DNA of 6,740 nucleotides from Chlamydiales bacterium. Lineage in GTDB: Bacteria > Chlamydiota > Chlamydiia > Chlamydiales > JAACFD01. The translations under genes and the position numbers were made by a program. The stretch covers positions 1 through 6,740 of the forward strand of contig JAACFD010000109.1 in the NCBI GenBank assembly GCA_009937555.1. The letters are read 5' to 3'. Of this stretch, positions 1 through 6,161 are shown piece by piece. Under the pieces are notes generated by a model. That model saw only the letters and a list, made by a program, of their open reading frames with translations. It made no database searches and had not been told where the DNA came from. The number at the start of each line of letters is the position of its first letter. Within the stretch, counting starts at the first letter, position 1.

Positions 1-867
1 AGTAGGTACTTGTGTAAAAAAAGCATCTTTAACAGCATTTGCTATAATAGGACTGTTTACGACCCTCTTGTTAACAAATATATATTGACCACTTCTTGTA
101 GCCCTAAGCAAATCAGGCTTTCCAATATACCCAACGCATGCATAGCCTTCTAAGTTCACTTCAACATAAGATAAGTCTTTGGAAAACTCTTTGCCTAGTA
201 TATCTGTTACTCGTTTTTTAAAAGGCTCTGTTTTCCCTACTGCAGAAGGGTTAAAGCGGTAGTTAAAAACTTCCTTCCCATTACTTACTAACCGAAAGGT
301 CTTATCATAATTTGCTAAAGCAAGGTTATTTAAAAATTTAATAACCTCTTTTAAATTTTGGGTATCACTTTTTTGAAATTTCTGCCTTACTGGTAAGTTA
401 AAGAATAAATCCTTAACTTCTATGGTAGTTCCCTGGGTACGGCTTGCTTGTTTCAGCGAATTTACCCCTCCTCCTTCTGTCTCAATACTAAAAGCTAACT
501 CTTCATCCTTAGGCTTACTAGTGATTTTAAAACGAGAAATAGAAGCAATAGAGGGTATGGCTTCCCCTCGAAACCCCATGGATAATATTCGATCAAAATC
601 ATCCATCCCAGTTAACTTAGAGGTTGCGTGTCGCTTTAGACTTTGCTCTAACTCTAAAGCATTCATTCCCAATCCATTATCTGAAACCCTTATTAACTCT
701 TGCCCTCCTCTTTCAATTTCCACAAGAATATCACTAGAACCTGCATCTAATGCATTCTCTACTAACTTTTTAACAACAGATGAAGGATTTTCAATGACTT
801 CCCCAGCTGCAATTTGATTGATTACAGATTCGGAAAGAACAGAAATACGACAAGATTGGGTTTGCAT
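1..867 (-). CDS. mutL: DNA mismatch repair protein MutL, N-terminal part (gene continues past window start)
   Basis: I read 289 residues from an ATG at 865-867 with no stop before the window edge; MutL proteins are usually about 580-650 residues, so the C-terminal dimerisation (and possible endonuclease) domain lies outside. MutL links MutS mismatch recognition to strand incision through an ATP-driven clamp. The GHKL ATPase domain is clear: INQIAAGEVIENP (residues 16-28), LVENALDAG (35-43, with N38 for Mg), VSDNGLGM (61-68), RHATSK (79-84) and GFRGEA (98-103). LFFNLPVRQKF (154-164) leads into the transducer (ribosomal S5-like) domain, including YIFVNKRVV (262-270). Oddity: the glutamate expected directly before LVEN (E. 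coli E29, human MLH1 E34) is K34, codon AAG at 766-768. The family assignment is certain, but normal ATPase activity is doubtful. IAAGEVIEN resembles chlamydial MutL. The gene is probably cotranscribed with, or downstream of, the methyltransferase-like gene. Confidence 0.96.
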   Translation of the reverse strand, partial: MQTQSCRISVLSESVINQIAAGEVIENPSSVVKKLVENALDAGSSDILVEIERGGQELIRVSDNGLGMNALELEQSLKRHATSKLTGMDDFDRILSMGFRGEAIPSIASISRFKITSKPKDEELAFSIETEGGGVNSLKQASRTQGTTIEVKDLFFNLPVRQKFQKSDTQNLKEVIKFLNNLALANYDKTFRLVSNGKEVFNYRFNPSAVGKTEPFKKRVTDILGKEFSKDLSYVEVNLEGYACVGYIGKPDLLRATRSGQYIFVNKRVVNSPIIANAVKDAFFTQVPT

Positions 868-870
868 AAG

Positions 871-876
871 CCTCCT
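871..876 (-). promoter_or_regulatory. Shine-Dalgarno site of mutL
   Basis: On the minus strand a full AGGAGG precedes the ATG at 867 with only three bases (CTT) between them. This is closer than the usual 5-9 bases, although the AGGA core alone gives a more normal distance. It is the strongest ribosome binding site in the window. It fixes the mutL start, since no other in-frame start lies nearby and the protein then begins a typical distance before the INQIAAGE motif. Confidence 0.75.
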
Positions 877-902
877 GAAAAGCCATAGCTAAATACAGCT
901 AT

Positions 903-932
903 ATATTACAAAATACGCTTAAAGCTTAGCAA
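903..932 (-). promoter_or_regulatory. Candidate sigma70-type promoter for mutL
   Basis: In the 93-bp gap between the methyltransferase stop and mutL, the minus strand has TTGCTA at 927-932 (4 of 6 matches to TTGACA), an 18-bp spacer, and TAATAT at 903-908 (4 of 6 matches to TATAAT). Transcription would start near 896, leaving about 30 bases of leader that contain the AGGAGG. The region is AT-rich, so chance matches are likely; mutL may simply be read through from the upstream gene. I see no convincing terminator in the gap. Confidence 0.3.
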
Positions 933-960
933 ATTAGGACAAGAAAAGAAAGCTTCTTAA

Positions 961-1590
961 CTAGGCATTTCCTTTTTCTTTAGGGGCAAATTGATCCTCA
1001 CTAAGAACAAACTCAATTTTAGGAGGAGCCTGAAGTTCAGGTTTTGCTTCCCTAACAGGTTTCACACACTTTAATACTGCCGTCATTTGGATGACAACAT
1101 TTCTTCGGTCCATTAACTCTCTAAAAACATCTGTTGGAGCCATTTCCTGATATTTCTCTTTATCTATTTTCAAGAAAAGAGTTTCAGGTTGCCAGTCACC
1201 TAAGTAACCATAGTCATTAATCCAGTAAAAAGGCTGTGTGAAGTACCCAAACGAGTTAATAAAAAATGCTCTACAATTCATAGGATCTTCCCAGGCATTA
1301 TCACTGGAGCCATATGGCATGTGAAATACAGCCTTTGCATTAGGCTTAGCTATTCTGTGAAGTTCTTCCATAAGAGGTAATAGATCGGGCACTCTTTCTA
1401 AAACATGCCTACCAAAAATCTCATCTATCGAGTTGTCTTTAAAAGGCATAGGATCTTTCTTTGCAGTTTTAATATCATAAACTACATCAACACCTTCTCT
1501 ATCAGTTGAGTTTAGATTAATCCAACCATCAAGAATATTTTTCCCACACTCTAAATGTAACTTTTTAAGTTTCTTATCTTCCTCAGCCAC
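961..1590 (-). CDS. SAM-dependent methyltransferase-like protein, target unknown
   Basis: The 209-residue protein starts at GTG, chosen because GAGGT lies five bases upstream. It resembles the small class I methyltransferases (COG4627-like) that begin LNLGCG..LPGW.N.D. Here motif I reads LHLECGKNILDGWINLN (11-27), followed by VDVVYDI (34-40), MPFKDNSIDEI (48-58), HVLERV (62-67, usually HVLEH), ELHRIAKPNAKAVFHMPY (76-93) and an AWEDPMNCRAFFINSFGYF block (99-117) typical of this subgroup. The C-terminal 25 residues are proline- and charge-rich and probably flexible. No signal peptide or membrane segment is seen, so it is probably cytoplasmic. Relatives often sit in polysaccharide gene clusters, but nothing here supports that role. 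Several usual cofactor-site residues differ (E14 for Gly, N27 for Asp, R66 for His), so activity is uncertain. It lies upstream of mutL on the same strand. Confidence 0.8.
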   Translation of the reverse strand: MAEEDKKLKKLHLECGKNILDGWINLNSTDREGVDVVYDIKTAKKDPMPFKDNSIDEIFGRHVLERVPDLLPLMEELHRIAKPNAKAVFHMPYGSSDNAWEDPMNCRAFFINSFGYFTQPFYWINDYGYLGDWQPETLFLKIDKEKYQEMAPTDVFRELMDRRNVVIQMTAVLKCVKPVREAKPELQAPPKIEFVLSEDQFAPKEKGNA

Positions 1591-1595
1591 AACAA

Positions 1596-1600
1596 ACCTC
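1596..1600 (-). promoter_or_regulatory. Shine-Dalgarno site setting the GTG start of the methyltransferase-like gene
   Basis: The minus strand reads GAGGT, then five bases (TTGTT), then GTG at 1590-1588. No ATG in this frame is better placed, so this site is the reason for accepting GTG as the start codon. The site also forms part of the most gene-proximal copy of a short repeat found three times in this intergenic region. Confidence 0.6.
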
Positions 1601-1615
1601 GTTTATCAAAATAAT

Positions 1616-1621
1616 ATTATA
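1616..1621 (-). promoter_or_regulatory. Candidate -10 element for the methyltransferase-like gene
   Basis: The minus strand has a perfect TATAAT here, overlapping the palindrome ATAATATTAT (1611-1620). Transcription would start near 1609-1610, giving a leader of about 20 bases that just contains the GAGGT site. No good -35 match is seen 16-18 bp upstream, so the promoter is weak, activator-dependent or mis-called. Confidence 0.35.
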
Positions 1622-1692
1622 GTCTACCTCGCTTATATAACCTGCTTATTTATAAAGTCTAGTCCTTTAAGCACCCCTTGCTAATTAAATAG

Positions 1693-1721
1693 TTTCTATT
1701 ATCCTAGGGAAAAGTTATAAT
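1693..1721 (+). promoter_or_regulatory. Candidate promoter of the cca-SpoU-rsgA-eno unit
   Basis: A perfect TATAAT lies at 1716-1721, with TTTCTA at 1693-1698 (3 of 6 matches to TTGACA) 17 bp upstream. The start of transcription would be near 1727-1729. That would put the GTG at 1737 only about nine bases into the message, but the ATG at 1749 about 21 bases in, which favours the ATG as the cca start. This is the only strong -10 found ahead of the four-gene set. Confidence 0.45.
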
Positions 1722-1748
1722 TAGCTGTTTTCTACAGTGTTATACGAA

Positions 1749-2972
1749 ATGAAAAATCTTGAAATAGCTACAAATATTTTACAAAAACTAGAAAGCCATG
1801 GCTATATCACCTACTTTGCTGGGGGATGCGTTCGGGATCTCCTAATGGGAAAAAGCCCCGATGATATAGATATTGCTACAGAAGCTCCCATACAAGAAAT
1901 TCAAAGAATCTTTCCAAAAACTCATGCTGTTGGGGCACAGTTTAATATTCTCATTGTTGTGGAAGAAGGGCAAGCCTTTGAAGTTGCACAATTTAGAAAA
2001 GATGGCCTTTACCAAGATGGTAGAAAGCCTGAATCTGTTGAAAGAGCTTCTCCTGAAGAAGATGCTCATAGAAGAGACTTTACTATAAACGGTCTGTTTT
2101 ACCATCCATTAAAAAAGGAAATTATAGACTATGTTAACGGAGAAAAAGATCTAAGAGCGTCTATTTTGAGAACTATAGGCTCTGCTGAGGAACGCTTTGA
2201 GGAAGACAGGTTAAGAATGCTTAGAGCATGTCGCTTTTCGGCCTGCCTTAACTTCCCTATTGAAAAGGAAACTCAACTAGCTATTGAAGATCTTGCTCCT
2301 AGTCTATTCCCAAGTGTCTCTATTGAACGTGTATGGCAAGAATTTAATAAGGCACATAAATGCTCTAAGCTTTCAGATATGCTGTTACTAATGCTGCAAA
2401 CACCTCTTTTTGACACTGTATTTAACTCTTTAAATTTAAATGCTAAAAAAATTGAAAAGAGATTAAAAACGCTTAATAACTACAATAGCAAACTTCCAAT
2501 AGGTGCATTTTTCACTTTAATCTTAGATAACTGTTCTAGGGAGTCTCTAGTAACTTTCTTTGAGTATTTCAAAGCTTCAAAAAAAGATTTTAAATCGGCT
2601 TATCACTATGCATGCTTTAAAATACAGCTAACAGACTATCTTACCAAAAAACAGTCCTCACTATACCCACTAATGATGGCCTGTACTGAGCTTGAGATGG
2701 AGGTACTATTTGCTATTTATAGTATTGAGCATGAAAACCTCCCTCAAAAACAACTAAAAGAACTTTCAGTATACCTAAGACCTCACGTAGAAGCGGTAAA
2801 AAATAACACACCTTGGGTAAGCGCACAAAACTTAACAGAGGCTAATATAAGCCCTGGCCCACAAATGGGAAAGTTGTTACAAGAGGCTAAACAGATAGCT
2901 GTCGATAATAACCTAACTGACAAAGGAAGTATTATAAAAGAACTTAAACTTTCTTCTAGCTGGCCAAGGTAA
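1749..2972 (+). CDS. cca: CCA tRNA nucleotidyltransferase / poly(A) polymerase family protein (class II)
   Basis: The 407-residue protein (411 if the GTG at 1737 is used) adds nucleotides to RNA 3' ends without a template; the likely substrate is the tRNA CCA end. In ATG-based numbering it shows GGCVRD (25-30), the metal-binding DDIDIAT (38-44, D39 and D41), EEDAHRRDFTINGLFY (103-118), DYVNGEKDLR (127-136), RFEEDRLRMLRACRF (149-163) and SIERVWQEF (191-199). A C-terminal GPQMGKLL (370-377) marks the RNA-binding tail seen in long family members. The DGRKP and EEDAHRRDFTINGLFY wording is typical of PVC bacteria. CCA addition and poly(A) addition cannot be told apart safely in this family; the ERVWQEF segment and the tail favour CCA addition. 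ATG 1749 is preferred because the candidate -10 lies too close to the GTG; neither start has a good ribosome site. It is first of four tightly packed genes. Confidence 0.92.
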   Translation: MKNLEIATNILQKLESHGYITYFAGGCVRDLLMGKSPDDIDIATEAPIQEIQRIFPKTHAVGAQFNILIVVEEGQAFEVAQFRKDGLYQDGRKPESVERASPEEDAHRRDFTINGLFYHPLKKEIIDYVNGEKDLRASILRTIGSAEERFEEDRLRMLRACRFSACLNFPIEKETQLAIEDLAPSLFPSVSIERVWQEFNKAHKCSKLSDMLLLMLQTPLFDTVFNSLNLNAKKIEKRLKTLNNYNSKLPIGAFFTLILDNCSRESLVTFFEYFKASKKDFKSAYHYACFKIQLTDYLTKKQSSLYPLMMACTELEMEVLFAIYSIEHENLPQKQLKELSVYLRPHVEAVKNNTPWVSAQNLTEANISPGPQMGKLLQEAKQIAVDNNLTDKGSIIKELKLSSSWPR

Positions 2973-2975
2973 ATA

Positions 2976-3728
2976 ATGAAAACTCTCAATAGCTTAAATA
3001 ACCCTACTGTTAAACATGCTGTAAAGATACGGAGCTCTAAAAAGTATAGAGCTGAGAACTCTTTGTCACTAGTTTCTGGAAAAAGTAATATTTTAGAGCT
3101 TGCTACTTCAATTCCTCCCTACTCTCTATTTTCAACTAAAGAAATGGTTTCAGATTTTTCTAATATAAACTCAGAATCTATCTACCTGTGCTCAAAAGAA
3201 ATTATTAAGAAAATTACTAAATTACCTTCTCCTGATGGAGTCTGCGCTCTTTTCCCCACTCCTAAACAACGTTTATCTTCTAGTCGACATGTTATATATG
3301 TAGACCGCTTACAAGACCCTGGAAATTTAGGCACAATAGTTCGTTCTATGCTAGCTTTTTCTTGGGGACAATTACTGCTACACCCAGACAGTGTAGATCT
3401 ATTTAATGAGAAAACAATACGAGCCTCAAAAGCAGCTTGCTTTAAGCTTCCTTACTCCCAGATGGACTATTCTGAACTAAAAGAATATTCAAAAAAGCAT
3501 CATTTACCTATTGTTCTGGCTGATATTAAAGGAAGTGATCCTGAATCTTATGACGCAAGTCAGGGAAGCATCCTAGTCCTGGGTTGCGAGGGGCAAGGCA
3601 TTTTAATGCCAACAAAAGAGAGCTACAAGAGCGTATCTATTCCAATGAATCGGCAATGTGAGTCTTTAAATGTTGGGACTGCAGCAAGTATCTTAATGTA
3701 TTTAATGAAAAAAGATAAAAAAATATGA
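2976..3728 (+). CDS. SpoU/TrmH-family RNA 2'-O-ribose methyltransferase
   Basis: The 250-residue protein is a full-length SPOUT enzyme that transfers a methyl group from SAM to a ribose 2'-OH in rRNA or tRNA; it acts in the cytoplasm, usually as a dimer. Residues 1-95 form the N-terminal substrate-binding part (NNPTVKHAVKIRSSKKYR at 8-25, common in 23S rRNA-type members). The three trefoil-knot motifs are complete: QDPGNLGTIVR (113-123, with N117 and R123), LVLGCEGQGI (200-209, with E205), and IPMNRQCESLNVGTAASIL (222-240). The exact target nucleotide cannot be read from sequence; the N-terminal substrate domain makes an rRNA target more likely than the TrmH Gm18 tRNA site. AAGG at 2966-2969, inside the end of cca, lies six bases before the ATG, and only 3 bp separate the genes, so translation is probably coupled. 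The gene ends in an ATGA overlap with rsgA. Confidence 0.93.
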   Translation: MKTLNSLNNPTVKHAVKIRSSKKYRAENSLSLVSGKSNILELATSIPPYSLFSTKEMVSDFSNINSESIYLCSKEIIKKITKLPSPDGVCALFPTPKQRLSSSRHVIYVDRLQDPGNLGTIVRSMLAFSWGQLLLHPDSVDLFNEKTIRASKAACFKLPYSQMDYSELKEYSKKHHLPIVLADIKGSDPESYDASQGSILVLGCEGQGILMPTKESYKSVSIPMNRQCESLNVGTAASILMYLMKKDKKI

Positions 3729-4849
3729 GTAAAAGACCCCTTGAAGATAGCTACCTAGATGAAGATGAATTCTTCACCAACCGGCGCGAAGTTAAAAAAC
3801 TTAAGAAAATAAAATCTAAAAAAGATCGTTCAAAATTTAAGAAAAGTAATCTAGAAAAAGAAGAAGAAAACCCAGCAGATGATGAAGAGACCCTTCAATT
3901 ACCTCTTGGGAGGGTTATCAAAATACAAGCATCTGCCTACCATGTCTACTTTGAAGATGAAGAATGGCTATGCTCCCTTAAAGGAAAAATTAAAAAAGAG
4001 CGCTTTTTAGATAAAAACTTAGTTGTAGTAGGTGACTGGGTATATTTTGAAAAACTACCAAATTTTGAAGGGGTGATCGTAAAACCTTCTAAAAGAACAA
4101 CATTTTTATCTAGAAGCGATAATTTAAACCAAAGACAGCAGCATATAATTGCGGCCAATGTTGACCAAATTTTAATCACAACTTCTGTTGTAGACCCTAT
4201 TCTTCAGCCTTTCTTAATTGATCGTTATTTAATTTCAGCAAACAAAGGGAACTTATCCCCTGTTATACTTATTAACAAACTAGACCTTTTAGATGATGAA
4301 AACTACCCTGAGGAAGAGCGAGAAAAAGAAAGAGCTTTATTAGAACATGTACAAGCTACTTATCAAAATCTAGGCATCCCTATTTACTGCCTAAATAAAG
4401 GAGATCCAAACTATACTGACAGTATTAGTAAAATACTACATGGCAAGACGAGTGTTTTTTCAGGTAAGTCAGGTGTAGGTAAAACCTCTTTGATCAATAT
4501 CATTGCTGATTTAAATATGAAGGTAAAAGACACTGTGAGGAGAACTAAAAAAGGGTCCCATACTACTACTACCACCTCCCTCATCCCTCTAAACGGCGGA
4601 GGATTTTGTATTGACACTCCTGGAATAAAAAGTTTTGGAATATGGGACCTTGAGGCGAACGAAATTAGTGAACACTTTACTGAAATCCAAGACGCTTCAC
4701 ATTTATGCAAATTCCAAAACTGTAGACACCTGACAGAACCTGAGTGCAATGTAAAAAAAGAAGTTGAAAACGGAAGTATTTCTCACATAAGATATGAATC
4801 TTATCAACAAATTATCAAAACTGCTGAGGAAAAACACCTAAGAAGATAG
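3725..4849 (+). CDS. rsgA: Ribosome small subunit-dependent GTPase A (RsgA/YjeQ)
   Basis: This 374-residue circularly permuted GTPase checks late 30S subunit maturation. Order of parts: a highly charged N-terminal tail (1-57), an OB fold (about 60-125), then the G domain with motifs in permuted order, NKLD (184-187, G4), GKSGVGKT (247-254, G1), a run of five threonines (280-284, switch I/G2) and DTPG (297-300, G3). The C-terminal zinc-binding region has C328, C333, H335 and C341. All key residues are present. The tail (KKLKKIKSKKDRSKFKK at 24-40, followed by an acidic stretch) is longer than in many relatives, although an RNA-contacting basic N-terminus is known in E. coli RsgA. The start codon lies inside the SpoU stop (ATGA at 3725-3728) with no Shine-Dalgarno motif, so translation probably depends on termination of the upstream gene. 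The pairing with an RNA methyltransferase suits a ribosome maturation role. Confidence 0.97.
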   Translation: MSKRPLEDSYLDEDEFFTNRREVKKLKKIKSKKDRSKFKKSNLEKEEENPADDEETLQLPLGRVIKIQASAYHVYFEDEEWLCSLKGKIKKERFLDKNLVVVGDWVYFEKLPNFEGVIVKPSKRTTFLSRSDNLNQRQQHIIAANVDQILITTSVVDPILQPFLIDRYLISANKGNLSPVILINKLDLLDDENYPEEEREKERALLEHVQATYQNLGIPIYCLNKGDPNYTDSISKILHGKTSVFSGKSGVGKTSLINIIADLNMKVKDTVRRTKKGSHTTTTTSLIPLNGGGFCIDTPGIKSFGIWDLEANEISEHFTEIQDASHLCKFQNCRHLTEPECNVKKEVENGSISHIRYESYQQIIKTAEEKHLRR

Positions 4850-4852
4850 AGG
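4848..4852 (+). promoter_or_regulatory. Shine-Dalgarno site of eno, overlapping the rsgA stop
   Basis: AGAGG begins within the rsgA stop codon (TAG at 4847-4849) and lies four bases before the eno ATG at 4857. The placement means eno ribosomes load right where rsgA ribosomes leave, which supports joint transcription and possible coupling. Confidence 0.55.
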
Positions 4853-4856
4853 CCGT

Positions 4857-6161
4857 ATGACTACGATACAAAATATCCAAGCTTTAGAAATTCTTGATTC
4901 AAGAGGAAACCCTACAGTGTGGGCAGAGATTACTTTAAGCGATAAGCACACTGTATCGGCCTCAGTTCCTTCTGGAGCTTCTACAGGAGAACATGAAGCG
5001 CATGAATTACGAGATAATGACTCCAGAAGATATCTAGGAAAAGGTGTTCTAAAGGCCTGCGAAAATATTAACACTGAAATTAGAGACCTTCTGCTTGACC
5101 AAGACCCTTCTGACCAAGTGAAAATAGATAATAATCTGATTAATCTAGATGGCACAGAAAATAAAGCGCGTCTAGGTGCAAATGCTATTCTTGCAGCTTC
5201 TATAGCCTGTGCAAAGGCTGGGGCATACATAGCCAAAAAACCTCTGTATGCCTATCTAAAAAATCAAAATAAGTTTGATCTGCCCTGCCCAATGATGAAC
5301 ATTATTAATGGTGGCGCTCATGCGAATAACAGTTTAGATTTCCAAGAATTCATGATTCGCCCTATTAGCGCTCCAAATCTTAGGGAATCTATTCGCTTTG
5401 CTTGTGAAATCTTCCATCAGCTAAAAGCTCTTTTAAAAACAAAGGGGCACATAACAGCTGTAGGCGATGAGGGAGGCTTCGCTCCTGATTTAAGATCCAA
5501 TGAAGAAGCTTTTGACATAATACTTGAGGCTATAGAAAAAGCAGGGCTAACCCCTGGAAAGGATATTTCACTCGCCCTTGACTGTGCTGCTTCAGAGTTC
5601 TATGACAAAGGCTTAAGAAAATATATTGAAAAGAAAAAGAAGATAAAAAAACAAGAGTTTGCATCCAGACCAAGCGAAGAACAAGTAAACTATTTAGCTT
5701 CATTGTGCAAACAGTATCCAGTAGATTCAATTGAAGATGCCCTGGATGAAAATGACTGGGAAGGCTGGAGAACTCTCACGCAGATCCTAGGAGAAAAAAT
5801 TCAACTCGTTGGCGATGACTTATTTGTTACGAACCCTAAATTTCTTAAAAAAGGAATTGAGCAGAAAGTTGCCAATGCTATTTTGATTAAACCAAACCAG
5901 ATTGGTTCTGTTACAGAAACGCTAAATACTATCAAGCTAGCTCAAGAGCACAACTATCAAACTGTAATCTCTCACAGATCAGGGGAAACTGAAGATAATT
6001 TCATTGCTGATTTAGCTGTTGCTACATGTGCTGGGCAAATAAAAACTGGCTCTTTATCACGATCAGACCGCTGTTCAAAGTATAACCGTTTAATTGTTAT
6101 TGAAAACCAGCTACAAAAGCAGGCTACTTTTTCTCCTAAAAGCTTTATATCTGTTACCTAA
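4857..6161 (+). CDS. eno: Enolase (phosphopyruvate hydratase)
   Basis: The 434-residue enzyme interconverts 2-phosphoglycerate and phosphoenolpyruvate in glycolysis; it is cytoplasmic and normally a Mg-dependent dimer or octamer. Length is usual for bacteria. Visible active-site parts are SGASTG (39-44, mobile loop), H155 in GGAHANN, E164 in FQEFMI, E205 in VGDEGGFAP, metal ligands D242, E293 (SIED) and D320 (VGDD), K345 in LIKPNQIG, HRSGETED (373-380) and K396 in GQIKTGSLSRSD. All catalytic residues are kept. LPCPMMNIINGG and LTPGKDISLALDCAAS resemble chlamydial enolases. A lysine-rich stretch (254-267) makes the surface segment after ASEFYD longer than in E. coli enolase. It is the last of the four plus-strand genes, 7 bp after rsgA. 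I see no internal promoter of its own, so its supply may depend on the cca promoter or on one inside rsgA. Confidence 0.98.
   Translation: MTTIQNIQALEILDSRGNPTVWAEITLSDKHTVSASVPSGASTGEHEAHELRDNDSRRYLGKGVLKACENINTEIRDLLLDQDPSDQVKIDNNLINLDGTENKARLGANAILAASIACAKAGAYIAKKPLYAYLKNQNKFDLPCPMMNIINGGAHANNSLDFQEFMIRPISAPNLRESIRFACEIFHQLKALLKTKGHITAVGDEGGFAPDLRSNEEAFDIILEAIEKAGLTPGKDISLALDCAASEFYDKGLRKYIEKKKKIKKQEFASRPSEEQVNYLASLCKQYPVDSIEDALDENDWEGWRTLTQILGEKIQLVGDDLFVTNPKFLKKGIEQKVANAILIKPNQIGSVTETLNTIKLAQEHNYQTVISHRSGETEDNFIADLAVATCAGQIKTGSLSRSDRCSKYNRLIVIENQLQKQATFSPKSFISVT

Larger units (their letters stand above)
1596..1649. repeat. Three imperfect copies of ACCTCG(C/T)TTAT in the divergent intergenic region
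   Basis: Plus-strand copies are ACCTCGTTTAT (1596-1606), ACCTCGCTTAT (1626-1636) and ACCTGCTTAT (1640-1649, one base shorter). Read on the minus strand they are ATAAACGAGGT, ATAAGCGAGGT and ATAAGCAGGT. The first two differ at one of 11 positions. Start-to-start distances are 30 and 14 bp. They lie upstream of, and in one case within, the ribosome binding site of the minus-strand gene and flank its -10-like box. They could be regulator binding sites or remnants of a local duplication; function is not known. Confidence 0.45.

Noticed and set aside
422..817. 131-residue plus-strand open frame
   Set aside because: It lies entirely antisense to the conserved MutL ATPase domain and encodes nothing recognisable; a shadow of the real gene.
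917..958. Possible terminator hairpins in the gap between the methyltransferase gene and mutL
   Set aside because: Only short AT-rich inverted words (such as AAGAA/TTCTT around 946-958) are present, with few G-C pairs and no following T-run on the minus strand.
1611..1620. Palindrome ATAATATTAT as an operator
   Set aside because: Ten A/T bases in an AT-rich spacer are weak evidence, and the palindrome largely follows from the overlapping -10-like box.
4559..4575. ACT trinucleotide repeat in rsgA as a slippage or phase-variation tract
   Set aside because: It encodes the threonine run of switch I that is conserved in RsgA proteins, and in-frame triplet change would not act as an on/off switch.
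4411..4749. 112-residue minus-strand open frame opposite rsgA
   Set aside because: It overlaps the conserved RsgA G1/G3 and zinc motifs and has no family signal of its own.
4838..5236. 132-residue minus-strand open frame opposite the start of eno
   Set aside because: It is antisense to conserved enolase sequence; its composition follows from the codons on the other strand.
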